Assembly: GCA_014238945.1 (NCBI GenBank)
Contig: JABAAB010000046.1
Span: 62,001 to 126,000 of the forward strand
Source of the DNA: Lysobacterales bacterium
GTDB lineage: Bacteria; Pseudomonadota; Gammaproteobacteria; Xanthomonadales; SZUA-36
Length of the DNA stretch: 64,000 bases
Reading direction: 5' to 3'
A program made the position numbers and the translations under genes. The first letter of the stretch is position 1, and every line of letters begins with the position of its first letter. The notes under the pieces are model-generated. The model saw only the letters and a list, made by a program, of their open reading frames with translations. It had not been told where the DNA came from and did not search any database. Of the stretch, positions 18,108 to 28,119 are shown one piece after another.

Positions 18108-20570
18108 TCAGAATCTCTGACCGTACCTGATACCAATAGTCCTTGGCCGGTTGGTTACAGTGGTCCAGGCATGTCCCGGTGGTCGTTGAAGGTTCTCGAT
18201 GCCTCCATAACCTGGATCGCCGATGTCAATTTCCGCACGTTCGTCAAACAGATTATTGACATAGAGCGACAGGGTCCAGTCATCATTTTCAATGCCTCCA
18301 GACAGATTAACCAGGGTGTATGCGCCCATCTGCTGCCTGGCAGGAACATTGGTTATATCCAGATCGTTCCAACGTGAACCTGTATATGCGACGGCCGCCT
18401 GGAAGAACCCGGGCATTGCCTGGAAGTCAAAATTATTCCGCCATATTCCCGTCAGCTGAAACTTGGGAACATAGGGCATGGGTGTGCCCGCAGGTGCGTT
18501 GGCCGGGAGACCTTCAAGACGTTCTGAATCCCGACGCCAGAAGTCCGTCTGGAGCTCGGCATTGTTATAGGATCCCGCAAAGGTCAGTGTGTTATTTTCG
18601 TCAATTGCCGCGGTCAAATCCCATTCCACACCCTTGGTCCTGGAGTTACCAACATTCTGAACGATGGTCAGGTTGGACACCGTGAAGTCGAGAAAGCCGA
18701 ACTGGAAATTATCCCAGTCGATGACATAGGCCGCTCCATTGAAGCGTACCTTGCCATCGGCAAGCAACATTTTCCAGCCTATTTCGTAGTTGGTCACAAA
18801 ATCTGGATCATACTTGGGAATTCCGGGAACCCGGGCACGGTTTACACCGCCGGCCCTGAATCCTTCTGACCAGGTGGCATAGATCAACTTGTCGTCATCC
18901 AACTGGTATTCAATATTAGCCTTGAATGCCCAGTCATCACCTTCTGCCACGTCATCCAGAATGCGTGTATCAAAGCATGGATACTGCACCTCACCGGAAG
19001 AGTCCTGGACAAAATCCCCGTCAACATAGTACCCGGTGCAGTGACGGACAAAACCGTTGAACCCATACAGTGCGTTTTCGTACTCGAAATACCGCGCACC
19101 AAAGGTGGCGGTCAGATCATCATTGATGTCGAAGGATATCTCGCCAAAGGCCGCCTTGTCGCGATCAACGCGAACCTGGTAGGTCTGCCACACCGTGGTA
19201 CCCCCATAAGTGGAGTGCCCTGGCAGGACCACTGTCCTGGCAGGGTCCAGGTCAGGAACGATCCATTGCAGGTCGAAATTGTGCTCTTGTCTCTGGTAAA
19301 ACAGACCCGCAATCCACCTCAGACGCTGGTCCGTTGAAGACTGGATACGCAGTTCATGGCTCTGACGCAGGTATTCCTCGTCACCACCAACATATTGCCG
19401 TCCATTGGCACACTCGTAATATCCGATGTCCGGGTCGTAACGATCGCTGTAGTAGACGCAGTAGCCATCTGGGTAGGCTTCGCTCTTATAGAAATCCTGG
19501 GTAAGGTAATACGCCCAGTACTCTGTATAGTCACTGTAGTCGTACTCGCTGAGATTATCGCGGTCCAGATAAGCACCTGCATACACGATGTCGACATCAC
19601 CAATACTACCTTCCAATGTCAGGGATGCCTGGTACCATTCGTCACTGGCATGTGAATCCCAGAGTTTGCCGGTTTGCAGATCACCGAAGAATTCCGGGTT
19701 GTGTGCCCACTCACCATTGATATCCGAATCCTGGTAAATAATGCCCGGTGTCATTGACCAGTTGTCGTTCAGATCAACTTTCAATTGTGCACGCAGACCG
19801 GAGGTCGTTGTTTCATTGTAGTTTTTCTTGGCAAAATCGTGGTTGGTGATCGTAATATCGGTAGGCCCTGGAAAACGCATGTGCGTGGGTACATTGTCGA
19901 TATATCCGGCAACTTCCTTGTGCCAGGCAACGATCCTGACAGCAGCGCTGTCGCCCAGCGGAAAATTATAGAAACCGTTGAGGTTGTAGCCCGGATCTCC
20001 GGATTTTACGAAATTGGCTTCAACATCATAGCCGCCTTCGGTTTCACCCATGAGCGGTTTGTTGGTAATGATGCGGATGGTGCCCGACTGGCTGCCCTGG
20101 CCATAGAGTGTGCCTTGAGGGCCGGACAGGGTTTCGACACGGGCGATGTCATACATATGGACATCAAGCACCTGGTTAATTGTGGTAACCGGCTGTTCGT
20201 CCAGGTAGTAGCCAACACTGGGCATGGAAGCAGAGTGGTTACCATCACCACCACTGGCAATACCCCGCATGTAAATCTTGGCATAACCCGGTCCGGAAGA
20301 GGTGTAGGATACCGTCGGCAGGAAGTCAATGAAGTCTTCAAATCCCCGTACATTCAGGTTTTCCAGTTGCTCATTGCCAAGCACCTGAACTGATACAGCC
20401 ACATCCTGCAGACTCTGTTCGCGTTTCTGTGAAGTGACAATCACCTCTTCGAGCGCGTTGGCAGCTTCATCCTGGGCTTGTACCGGCATCGCCGCTGTCG
20501 CAGCGACAACAGAACCTGTCAGGGCCAGAGAAATTGATTTAGTCAGTTGATTTCGTATAGGTTTCTGCAC
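18108..20570 (-). CDS. TonB-dependent outer-membrane receptor
   Basis: The 820-residue protein starts at a GTG at 20570 with GGAG 7 bases upstream; the open frame extends further but lacks a ribosome site. A signal peptide (to about residue 33, ending VQAQ) is followed by the plug domain opened by ALEEVIVTSQKREQSLQDVAVSV, which contains the TonB box. The plug has VETLSGPQGTLYGQGSQSGTIRIIT. The C-terminus is a 22-strand-type barrel ending in RTIGIRYGQRF with the terminal Phe needed for outer-membrane insertion. This is the plug type common in heterotrophic marine proteobacteria; the substrate is unknown. Its promoter region faces that of the TPR-sulfotransferase gene. Confidence 0.94.
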   Translation of the reverse strand: MQKPIRNQLTKSISLALTGSVVAATAAMPVQAQDEAANALEEVIVTSQKREQSLQDVAVSVQVLGNEQLENLNVRGFEDFIDFLPTVSYTSSGPGYAKIYMRGIASGGDGNHSASMPSVGYYLDEQPVTTINQVLDVHMYDIARVETLSGPQGTLYGQGSQSGTIRIITNKPLMGETEGGYDVEANFVKSGDPGYNLNGFYNFPLGDSAAVRIVAWHKEVAGYIDNVPTHMRFPGPTDITITNHDFAKKNYNETTTSGLRAQLKVDLNDNWSMTPGIIYQDSDINGEWAHNPEFFGDLQTGKLWDSHASDEWYQASLTLEGSIGDVDIVYAGAYLDRDNLSEYDYSDYTEYWAYYLTQDFYKSEAYPDGYCVYYSDRYDPDIGYYECANGRQYVGGDEEYLRQSHELRIQSSTDQRLRWIAGLFYQRQEHNFDLQWIVPDLDPARTVVLPGHSTYGGTTVWQTYQVRVDRDKAAFGEISFDINDDLTATFGARYFEYENALYGFNGFVRHCTGYYVDGDFVQDSSGEVQYPCFDTRILDDVAEGDDWAFKANIEYQLDDDKLIYATWSEGFRAGGVNRARVPGIPKYDPDFVTNYEIGWKMLLADGKVRFNGAAYVIDWDNFQFGFLDFTVSNLTIVQNVGNSRTKGVEWDLTAAIDENNTLTFAGSYNNAELQTDFWRRDSERLEGLPANAPAGTPMPYVPKFQLTGIWRNNFDFQAMPGFFQAAVAYTGSRWNDLDITNVPARQQMGAYTLVNLSGGIENDDWTLSLYVNNLFDERAEIDIGDPGYGGIENLQRPPGHAWTTVTNRPRTIGIRYGQRF

Positions 20571-20797
20571 TTTAGTCTCCTGGTTTGGATTACCGGATAA
20601 TTTCACAGTTGCTGAGATGTGTACTGGGCTTCGCCCCATTTTAACACTAATGTAACAATATGCTAACAGTTTGACCAACTAAGTTTCCATGCGAAATATC
20701 ATGGTATTGAAACAAAGCCGAAACTCGATGAACCAAAAAAAATCCCATACATACAAAATCACGCCATTTCAGGCCCTAATCGTGGATAATACAACCC

Positions 20798-22813
20798 ATG
20801 TCTGTTTCCAAAGCTTCCTCCAGCGGTGACCTGCAAACCGCTCTGAAAAATGCAGCAGATTTGCTCGCCCACGATCCACGATTGGCAGAAGAGCAATCAA
20901 ATGAAATTCTGAAGGTTTACCCCGGCACGCCTGAGGCAAAACGGATACTGGCCTCTGCATATCGATTGCAGAGAAAGCCCAAAAAAGCGCTGGATGTATT
21001 GACCCCTTTGCTTGCGGAACACCGGGATTCGCCAGGGTTTCTGCATGAAATGGCGCAGTGCCTCGGTGCGGTGGGACGGGGTGATGAAGCAATCAAAACG
21101 CTGCGCAGGGCCATTGGAATTAATGAAAAACATGCCCCGTCATGGCTCAGTCTTGGCCACCAGTTGGCCGTGTCCGGTGATGAGGAAGGCAGTCGCAAAG
21201 CCTTTGAGCGGCATTTTGATTATTCCACGCGCCACCCGGAACTACTCGAAGCCGCCCGTTTGATGCGGGAAAAAAAGATGGGTCAGGCAGAACGCATGGT
21301 TCGGGACCTGCTCAAAAAATACCCCACCGATGTCTCCGCCATCCGCATGCTGGCTGACATGGGTATCAAATTCGGAAAACTGCAAGACGCCCGCAATCTA
21401 CTGGAACGATGTCTGGAACTGGCACCGGATTTTCATGCCGCACGACACAGTTTTGCCACGGTTTTGATGCGACATCAAAGACCGGATCTTGCCATGCACG
21501 AGGCTGACAAGTTGCTGGCCCATGAACCCAACAACCCCAATTTTCTGACCCTCAAAGCGTCCATCATGATTCGCATCGGAGATCAGAAGGGTGCGCTCAA
21601 GATATACGAGAAAGTTTTGAAGCACTATCCCAATCAGGCCAGGGCTCAAATGAGTTATGGGCACACCCTCAAGACGGTAGCCCGTCTGGATGATTCCATC
21701 GAAGCCTATCGCAAATGTATACATCTTAGTCCGGAGGTGGGTGAGGCCTATTGGAGCCTGGCCAACCTGAAGACCTATCGTTTCAGTGATGATGACATTG
21801 AAGAGATGCGCAAGCAGGTCACGGCTGAGGGAGGCGATGCTGACGATCAGGCACACCTGGCCTTTGCACTGGGCAAAGCACTGGAAGATCGTGGCGAATT
21901 CGACGAGTCTTTCAAATTTTATCGGCGTGGCAACGCCATTCGCCGCATTGAACACAAGCATAACCCAAAGATTAATGTGTTCGAATCGGTTCGGCAGGTC
22001 AGAACCATGGGCAGTGCGTTTTTTGAGCAGCGCCGGGGTTGGGGGCATGGTGCGCCCGATCCCATTTTCGTCGTTGGCCTGCCTCGTGCCGGATCAACAT
22101 TACTGGAACAGATACTTGCCAGCCATTCCCAGGTTGAAGGCACGTCGGAATTGCCCGACATCATAACGATCTCCAGAAAACTGGCGGGTAAATCCCGTGA
22201 AAACCCATCCGGAAAGTACCCGGAGTGCCTGGCTAAAATGACTGTACGGCAATTTCGTGAACTGGGTGAAAGTTACATGGAAACTACCCGTGTTCAGCGC
22301 AGTGACACCCCGTTTTTTATCGACAAGATGCCCAATAACTTCCGTCATATCGGCTTGATACACCTGATACTGCCCAACAGCAAGATCATCGATGCCAGAA
22401 GACACCCCATGGGAGGTTGTTTTTCGGGTTTTAAGCAACTGTTCGCCAACGGTCAGACTTTTACTTATGGCCTGGACGACATTGGCAAATATTACCGTGA
22501 CTATGTCCGCTTGATGGACCACTGGGACAAGGTATTGCCCGGTCGTGTACATCGGGTGCAATACGAGGAAATGGTCGCCGATACAGAAACGCAAATTCGT
22601 GCGTTACTGGAGTATTGTGAACTGGAATTTGAAGATTCCTGTCTGAAGTTCTATGAGACCAACCGGGCCGTGCGAACACCCAGTTCAGAGCAGGTGCGTA
22701 AACCAATTTACACGGAAGGATTGGAGCAATGGAGAAATTTTGAGGACCATCTCGACCCCCTCAAACAAGCGCTGGGGCCGGAGGTCCGGCAGCGCTATTC
22801 CATAGACACATGA
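20798..22813 (+). CDS. TPR-repeat sulfotransferase fusion
   Basis: The 671-residue protein joins about ten tetratricopeptide repeats (residues 1 to about 390, for example PGTPEAKRILASAYRLQRKPKKALDVLTPL) to a sulfotransferase domain. The domain begins near residue 421 with PIFVVGLPRAGSTLLEQILASH, the 5'-phosphosulfate loop that binds PAPS. The 3'-phosphate-binding segment is near NSKIIDARRHPMGGCFSGFKQLF. No signal peptide is seen, so it is cytoplasmic. Fusions of this kind are common in marine proteobacteria; the acceptor (glycan, lipid or peptide) cannot be told. It is a single gene, divergent from the TonB receptor. Confidence 0.92.
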   Translation: MSVSKASSSGDLQTALKNAADLLAHDPRLAEEQSNEILKVYPGTPEAKRILASAYRLQRKPKKALDVLTPLLAEHRDSPGFLHEMAQCLGAVGRGDEAIKTLRRAIGINEKHAPSWLSLGHQLAVSGDEEGSRKAFERHFDYSTRHPELLEAARLMREKKMGQAERMVRDLLKKYPTDVSAIRMLADMGIKFGKLQDARNLLERCLELAPDFHAARHSFATVLMRHQRPDLAMHEADKLLAHEPNNPNFLTLKASIMIRIGDQKGALKIYEKVLKHYPNQARAQMSYGHTLKTVARLDDSIEAYRKCIHLSPEVGEAYWSLANLKTYRFSDDDIEEMRKQVTAEGGDADDQAHLAFALGKALEDRGEFDESFKFYRRGNAIRRIEHKHNPKINVFESVRQVRTMGSAFFEQRRGWGHGAPDPIFVVGLPRAGSTLLEQILASHSQVEGTSELPDIITISRKLAGKSRENPSGKYPECLAKMTVRQFRELGESYMETTRVQRSDTPFFIDKMPNNFRHIGLIHLILPNSKIIDARRHPMGGCFSGFKQLFANGQTFTYGLDDIGKYYRDYVRLMDHWDKVLPGRVHRVQYEEMVADTETQIRALLEYCELEFEDSCLKFYETNRAVRTPSSEQVRKPIYTEGLEQWRNFEDHLDPLKQALGPEVRQRYSIDT

Positions 22814-22874
22814 ATGATCTGTATCCTGGTCATCGTCCGGCGGACACCGGCGAACAAGTGAACAGCGCCAGCGA

Positions 22875-24167
22875 TCATTGTTTATAGATCTTACCGCCTT
22901 TCATTACAAAACTGACATTCTCCATCACGCTAACATCATCCAGCGGATTCATGTTTACCGCAATAATATCAGCATAGAACCCCGGGGTAATTGAACCAAC
23001 CTCGTCCGGCCAACCGATCAGGTCAGCCGCGTGTATGGTTGCTGCCTGCAATGCCTGCATCGGTGACATGCCATATTCAACCATGTAGGCAAATTGCTTG
23101 CCGTTATCACCGTGAGGGTAGACTGCCCCATCACTGCCAAAGGCCATTTTGACACCGGCTTCGAAGGCCTTTTTGTGATTGTTGCGTTGTAACTGACCAA
23201 TCATACGCTCTTTTTCCAGCGACTCGGGCAGCATGCCCACGGACGCCCCGTGTTCCAGAATATAAGTATCGTTGTAGACATCCATGACCAGGTACGTGCC
23301 ATATTCCCTGGCAAGCCGGATACCCTCATCATCGATCAGGCTGGCATGTTCGATGGAATCCACCCCTGCCCTGATGGCCGTCTTGATCCCTTCCGCACCA
23401 TGAGCATGGGCAGCAACCTTGCGGCCGTGCATATGCGCCTCATCGACCAGTGCCGCAATTTCCTCGAATGTATACTGGGGACCACCCACAGAATCACCCT
23501 TGGACAACACTCCGCCCGTGGCACAAAACTTGATCAGGTCCGCCCCGTACTTGATGTTTTCCCGTACCCGGGTACGAACGGCCCAGGGGCCGTCGGCGAC
23601 ACCATCTGAGCGTATTGCGTATTCAGCGGGTAACAGATTATTGTCGCAATGGCCCCCGGTGATTCCCAGAGACGGGCCCGAAACACGTAACCGCGGCCCC
23701 TCAATTTCACCTGCATTGATGGCATCACGCAAGGCAACATCTGAGAATCCGGAAGCACCCACATTCCGGACCGTGGTGAAACCCGCATCCAGGGTAATAC
23801 GCGCATTGGTGACACCAAATAATGTTTCCCGTGCCACCGAAAACTGTAAGCCCTCGTATCCATGAAAACGATGGTCACCGGTCAGATGGTCATGCATGTC
23901 GATCAATCCTGGCATGACATAAGCATCACCCAGGTCAATCAGCATTGAGCCAGGTTCAATATTGATGTCGTTAAAATCATCAACGCGCTCGATGCGCTCG
24001 CCCCGCACGGTAATCAGCTGGTTCCTTAGCAGTTGTCCCGAGCGCACGTCAATCAGTGCCCCGGCCTTGATATAAATCCTGTCATCCGCGCTGGTAATTT
24101 CGGCACACATCAGTGACATAATGAAAAATGCCATCAGGTTTCTATATGGTTTGCCGACAAAATTCAT
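22875..24167 (-). CDS. Secreted amidohydrolase (imidazolonepropionase/Xaa-Pro dipeptidase-like)
   Basis: The 430-residue protein begins at ATG 24167 with AGGAG 5 bases upstream and has a signal peptide ending near TSADD. It is a metal-dependent amidohydrolase with all usual ligands: H-D-H in GLIDMHDHLTG, the likely carboxylated Lys in DLIKFCATGG, His in AAHAHG and SIEHASLID, and Asp in FGSDGAVYPHG. Members of this secreted group cleave cyclic amides or proline-containing dipeptides. It is followed upstream on the same strand by an M20 peptidase, 63 bases away, so the pair may degrade peptides in the periplasm. Confidence 0.9.
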   Translation of the reverse strand: MNFVGKPYRNLMAFFIMSLMCAEITSADDRIYIKAGALIDVRSGQLLRNQLITVRGERIERVDDFNDINIEPGSMLIDLGDAYVMPGLIDMHDHLTGDHRFHGYEGLQFSVARETLFGVTNARITLDAGFTTVRNVGASGFSDVALRDAINAGEIEGPRLRVSGPSLGITGGHCDNNLLPAEYAIRSDGVADGPWAVRTRVRENIKYGADLIKFCATGGVLSKGDSVGGPQYTFEEIAALVDEAHMHGRKVAAHAHGAEGIKTAIRAGVDSIEHASLIDDEGIRLAREYGTYLVMDVYNDTYILEHGASVGMLPESLEKERMIGQLQRNNHKKAFEAGVKMAFGSDGAVYPHGDNGKQFAYMVEYGMSPMQALQAATIHAADLIGWPDEVGSITPGFYADIIAVNMNPLDDVSVMENVSFVMKGGKIYKQ

Positions 24168-24229
24168 GAGCACTCCTATGGGGATCTAAAAGTAAATACT
24201 TAAACGAAAGGGTAATTGCCTGGGAGCAT

Positions 24230-25672
24230 TCACTTCGCAACGGTCTTGAGCATTTGGTACCAGAACGCCACGGAATCGTGAAAATCACGGATACCCACTC
24301 TTTCGTCAAGTCCGTGGGCACGCTCGTCACCGGGTTTTGCAAATATCGCGCTGATACCGTAGACCGGTAAGCCGGCATTGCGGTAAAACAAACCATCCGT
24401 GGCACCGGTTGACATTCCGGGTATGACGGCAACTTTCCCCCATTGCTCCTCAACCAGAGACTCAATACTCTCAAGAAAGGCATCCGGCATGGTGGAAGGA
24501 TCACTGGGCACCGGTTCATAAATAACCTTCATACCAATATCCAGATCGCTCACCAGGCCTGCAATTACCTGCTCAATCTCGCTGACCGACGTCCCGGGCA
24601 AAATTCTGCAATTGACCGTAACACTGGCATCACGCGGCAGGGCATTCTCCGCGTGTCCACCGCTGAGCATGGTCGGTGTACAGGTGGTGTGTAACGTAGC
24701 GTTAAATCCAGGTTCGAACGCGGATAAGCGCTGTGCGGCATCCAGATTGTTTTCATCCTCAGCCAGGGCCCGCATATCACGTGCTATGTCTTCGGGATAC
24801 ATCGAAGCCGACCTCAGCAGTTGCATCCTGGTGCCGTCATTCAGACCTACCGGAAACGGGTGATTTGCCAAACGGGTAATGGCAACAGCCAGATCCTGGA
24901 TGGCGTTCTCGGGTCGTGGAAGAGAACTGTGACCACCTTCATTGGTTGCCGTCAAAACAACGGTGTAATAAACCTTCTCGCTGGTTTGAACCCAGAACGC
25001 CAGGCGATTACCCGCCTCGTCATATTCACCACCGCCTGCATCCGAGTTGATGGCGTATTCCGCGTCAACCAGGTCGCGTCCTTCATTGGCAAACCAGGAT
25101 GCCACGAAACCGGTGGTTTCCTCGTCACCGGTAATGGCAGCGATCAGGTCACGTTTGGGTACCCAGCCTTCCTGTTTCAAGCGGATGAAATTACTGATGA
25201 TCTGGGTTACCCCGCCCTTGTTGTCCCCGGTGCCCCTGCCGACGTAATAACCTTCTTTCTTGCCCAAACTAAACGGTGGGAACGCCCACGCATCCTGCGT
25301 AGCCTGAACCACATCGATATGAGCCAGCACCAGTACTGGTCGCTTCGATCCTATCCCACGATAGCGAACAACCAGACCGTGCTTGTCATCAGCCGGCGTG
25401 ACCAACTGGACATCCTCTTTGGTGAACCCGGCCTCCCTCAATCGATGTTCCATGGCCCGCAAAGATTTCAGAGTTTCGTCGGGCCGGTCAACGGTGCTCT
25501 CAAATCCGACCAACTCACGCAATATGTCTTCCGACAATTGTTCGTGTGGTGGCAGTTCGCTGAACGCCTGGCCTGTAGCAAGTGGAGGAACGCCAAGCAG
25601 AACTGCAAAGGCGATGGCTAAATAAAATTTGAGCTGGGGTTTTCTTTCAGCAATTTGTTGCACATTTCTCAT
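24230..25672 (-). CDS. Secreted M20-family metallopeptidase
   Basis: This 480-residue protein has a signal peptide (ending LATGQA near residue 35). It shows the M20 zinc ligands and catalytic residues: VLAHIDVVQA (His and Asp), GRGTGDNKGGV (bridging Asp), TGDEETTG (general base and zinc Glu) and NSDAGGG (Asp). GGHSSLPRPENAI marks the lid or dimerisation domain. It should be a periplasmic dipeptidase, carboxypeptidase or aminoacylase. It forms a likely two-gene unit with the downstream amidohydrolase. Confidence 0.9.
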   Translation of the reverse strand: MRNVQQIAERKPQLKFYLAIAFAVLLGVPPLATGQAFSELPPHEQLSEDILRELVGFESTVDRPDETLKSLRAMEHRLREAGFTKEDVQLVTPADDKHGLVVRYRGIGSKRPVLVLAHIDVVQATQDAWAFPPFSLGKKEGYYVGRGTGDNKGGVTQIISNFIRLKQEGWVPKRDLIAAITGDEETTGFVASWFANEGRDLVDAEYAINSDAGGGEYDEAGNRLAFWVQTSEKVYYTVVLTATNEGGHSSLPRPENAIQDLAVAITRLANHPFPVGLNDGTRMQLLRSASMYPEDIARDMRALAEDENNLDAAQRLSAFEPGFNATLHTTCTPTMLSGGHAENALPRDASVTVNCRILPGTSVSEIEQVIAGLVSDLDIGMKVIYEPVPSDPSTMPDAFLESIESLVEEQWGKVAVIPGMSTGATDGLFYRNAGLPVYGISAIFAKPGDERAHGLDERVGIRDFHDSVAFWYQMLKTVAK

Positions 25673-25867
25673 TTACGGTTACCGGGTGATGTGGTTTTCA
25701 CGCAACGATACCTTGTAGTCGTCGTGCAAGTCCACCCGCTATGGGCTGACGCCAAATCTGGTTGACTGACAGCCATAATCAAATAGCAGTAATAAACAGG
25801 CTTGCACCCTGCAACAGAGCAACTCAGACGGGTTTGATGACAGATCAAATTCGTCTATGCTTGCCGC

Positions 25868-26401
25868 ATGGCGACCAGACAAATACTTCGCATGGGTCAC
25901 CCGTTGCTGCGCAAACCGGCGCAACGGGTAGACACAGACTTTATCGGTTCTTCCGAATATCGGCATCTGGTCGGCGACATGGTTGATACACTGCATGACT
26001 ATGGAGGAATTGGCCTTGCGGCGCCACAGATCGGTGAATCAATCCGGCTTGCAATCATTGAAATTCCGGCAGGACCCACCCGTTACGGGGATTTGGATTC
26101 GATGCCACTGACCGTTTTCATTAATCCCCATATAGAAATCCTCGACCCGGCAACGACGGGTTACTGGGAAGGCTGTCTTTCCATCCCCGGATTACGTGGC
26201 TATGTCGAGAGACCGCAACACATTCGTGTGTCTTACACCGATGAGGAATTGAGACAACAGGAAATAGAACTCAGGGGGTTTTTCGCGACCGTGTTTCAGC
26301 ATGAATTTGATCATCTGGATGGCTGTTTGTATGTGGATCGAATGACCGACAGCAGAAATCTGGTATTTGAGCTGGAGTACGAGAATTATCACCTGGTTTG
26401 A
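25868..26401 (+). CDS. def: Peptide deformylase
   Basis: The 177-residue protein carries the three deformylase motifs in order: GIGLAAPQ near residue 47, EGCLSIPG near residue 99 and HEFDHLDG near residue 143. It removes the formyl group from new polypeptides in the cytoplasm. It stands alone, away from fmt, which suggests a second or type-II-like copy; the long RQQEIELRGFFATVFQHEFDH stretch is normal for the family. Confidence 0.95.
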   Translation: MATRQILRMGHPLLRKPAQRVDTDFIGSSEYRHLVGDMVDTLHDYGGIGLAAPQIGESIRLAIIEIPAGPTRYGDLDSMPLTVFINPHIEILDPATTGYWEGCLSIPGLRGYVERPQHIRVSYTDEELRQQEIELRGFFATVFQHEFDHLDGCLYVDRMTDSRNLVFELEYENYHLV

Positions 26402-26692
26402 ATATTGAGCTGGACAGGTACGACTTCGTTGGACGATTTCACTAACTCTGGGGTTCTGGGAAAGAGAAAGAGATAATGAGCCGTTTAACTTAAAGAGATA
26501 TCCAGCGGGATTTGAAATGTTTGTGGATTGCAAAGAATTTATTGCACGGCACAGCTAGATTATCCCTACAGGATTTCACCCATTCCACCGGTTGTGTTAT
26601 TTCAGTGTTTCGATTTTGTGCAGAAGTCACTTAAAGGCAGCACAATTCAATATGGTGTAGTCGATTGCAAGAATCATTCAGGCATAAATAAG
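26402..26692 (+). other. Intergenic, promoter region only
   Basis: This stretch of 291 bases between def and the frameshifted bicupin gene is AT-rich. A frame is open through part of it, but its codons show no family resemblance or ribosome site. Nothing else is seen. Confidence 0.3.
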
Positions 26693-27962
26693 ATGGAAAA
26701 TCTATGCAAAGTTTTGATGCCCTGTCTCCTGAGCATTATGCCGTTTCAGGTGTGGGGAATGGATCGCAGTTCCAACGCCAGTGCGCAAACAGTCCTGCAC
26801 AACAAACAATCAGAAGTAAATTCGGCGTCAGCCATGAAACGCCTAGGAAATGAACAGTTATCAAATATATTGTCAACGTCATTTGAGATCAACGCGGGCT
26901 TGAATGATGCCTGGTTCTACCCCGAGACCGATGGCCAGGGGTTTTTCATAACTGTTTTTCCTGATCTCAAACTCGTATCGCTGGCCTGGTTTACCTACGA
27001 CACGGAGCTACCCATCGACCCTGAGTCAGCCAATCTTGGTGATGCCGGTCACAGGTGGTTAACCGCACTGGGACCAATCACCGGTAACCAGGTTGTCATG
27101 GACATTGATATCGCCTCGGGTGGGCTTTTTGACACGGCGACTGAGATCACACACCGATCCTCCGGGGTCGGATGGCACGATTTTACTAACCTTTGATGAC
27201 TGTAATTCAGGGACTATTGAGTACGATATTCCTTCTATCAGCCTGCAGGGTTTGGTACCCATTCAACGTATTGCTCATGACAATATCGCCCTGTGTGAAG
27301 CGCTGGACCCCCCGGATGAACCCACTTTTTTTGAGGTTGCACAAATTGAAGACCTGTCTGAGCAAGTAACCAATGGATACGTTGAGGTCTTTGAAAAGCC
27401 TTCAATGACCGTAGTTTTTGTTGAACTCTCATCATCGCAGGTATCGGGTCGGCCACAGACCACCTCCGATGAAGTGTTCTTCATTTTTGAGGGTAGCGGT
27501 ACATTAGTGATCGGTAATACCGAACAGGCCCTGAATAAAGGTGATGCGGTAATTGTGCAGGGCAGCTTTGATTCCAGGATAACCACGAACAACAGCATCC
27601 AGGTTGTAGTGGTCACCACGAAGGAAAACGGTTTCACCGGGGTAGGTGGATTCAAACACCATTTGGCCAGTCAAATAGCCAGCGGGAAAACCTCCAACAG
27701 CAACACTTGGAACCCGTTCTTACAGCAAAGCAATGTGCTTTTTGGGCTATATTCATTGCCTCAATCTCTTGGAGGAGACCAGAGCCTTACTCATACGTGG
27801 GAAGAATTGAATATCATCACACAAGGTGCCAGCCGCTTTTCCATGAGTGATCAAAGCATCGATGTCAAACGGGGTTCTATCGTATTTGTGGACAAGGGAA
27901 TTGGCCATTTTTTTGATCAACTCAGTGCAAGCATTGATATCATGATTCTGTGGGAACAATAA
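26693..27962 (+). pseudogene. Frameshifted gene: LNDAWFYP domain joined to a double cupin
   Basis: The gene starts at ATG 26693 with a likely signal peptide. From residue about 64 it encodes a domain with LNDAWFYPETDGQGFFITVFPD, AWFTYDTEL and HRWLTALGPI, closely matching the C-terminal domain of the NHL protein at 53061-54527. The frame is lost near 27155: after ...TATEITH the original frame stops at 27196. A frame shifted by +1 continues the same domain (DGTILLTFDDCNSGTIEYDIPS) and then two cupin barrels (EVFFIFEGSGTLVIGN and WEELNIITQGASRFSMSDQSID) to 27962. One extra base, near 27154, explains it. This is either a genuine mutation or a sequencing error. Both cupins lack a clear His-rich metal site. 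Confidence 0.8.
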
Positions 27963-28119
27963 ATTCCCTTTCACAGAATTGAGAAGCCCTTGGTCGTTGA
28001 CGCAACTGTAATAGTCTTCGCTTAAAGACGTCGGGCCCACAGGTTTACTGACTCTGGACCTGATTGTTACAGTAGGCACCATCTGCCAAATAATTTGATA
28101 AAACAAAAGGAACATTTCC

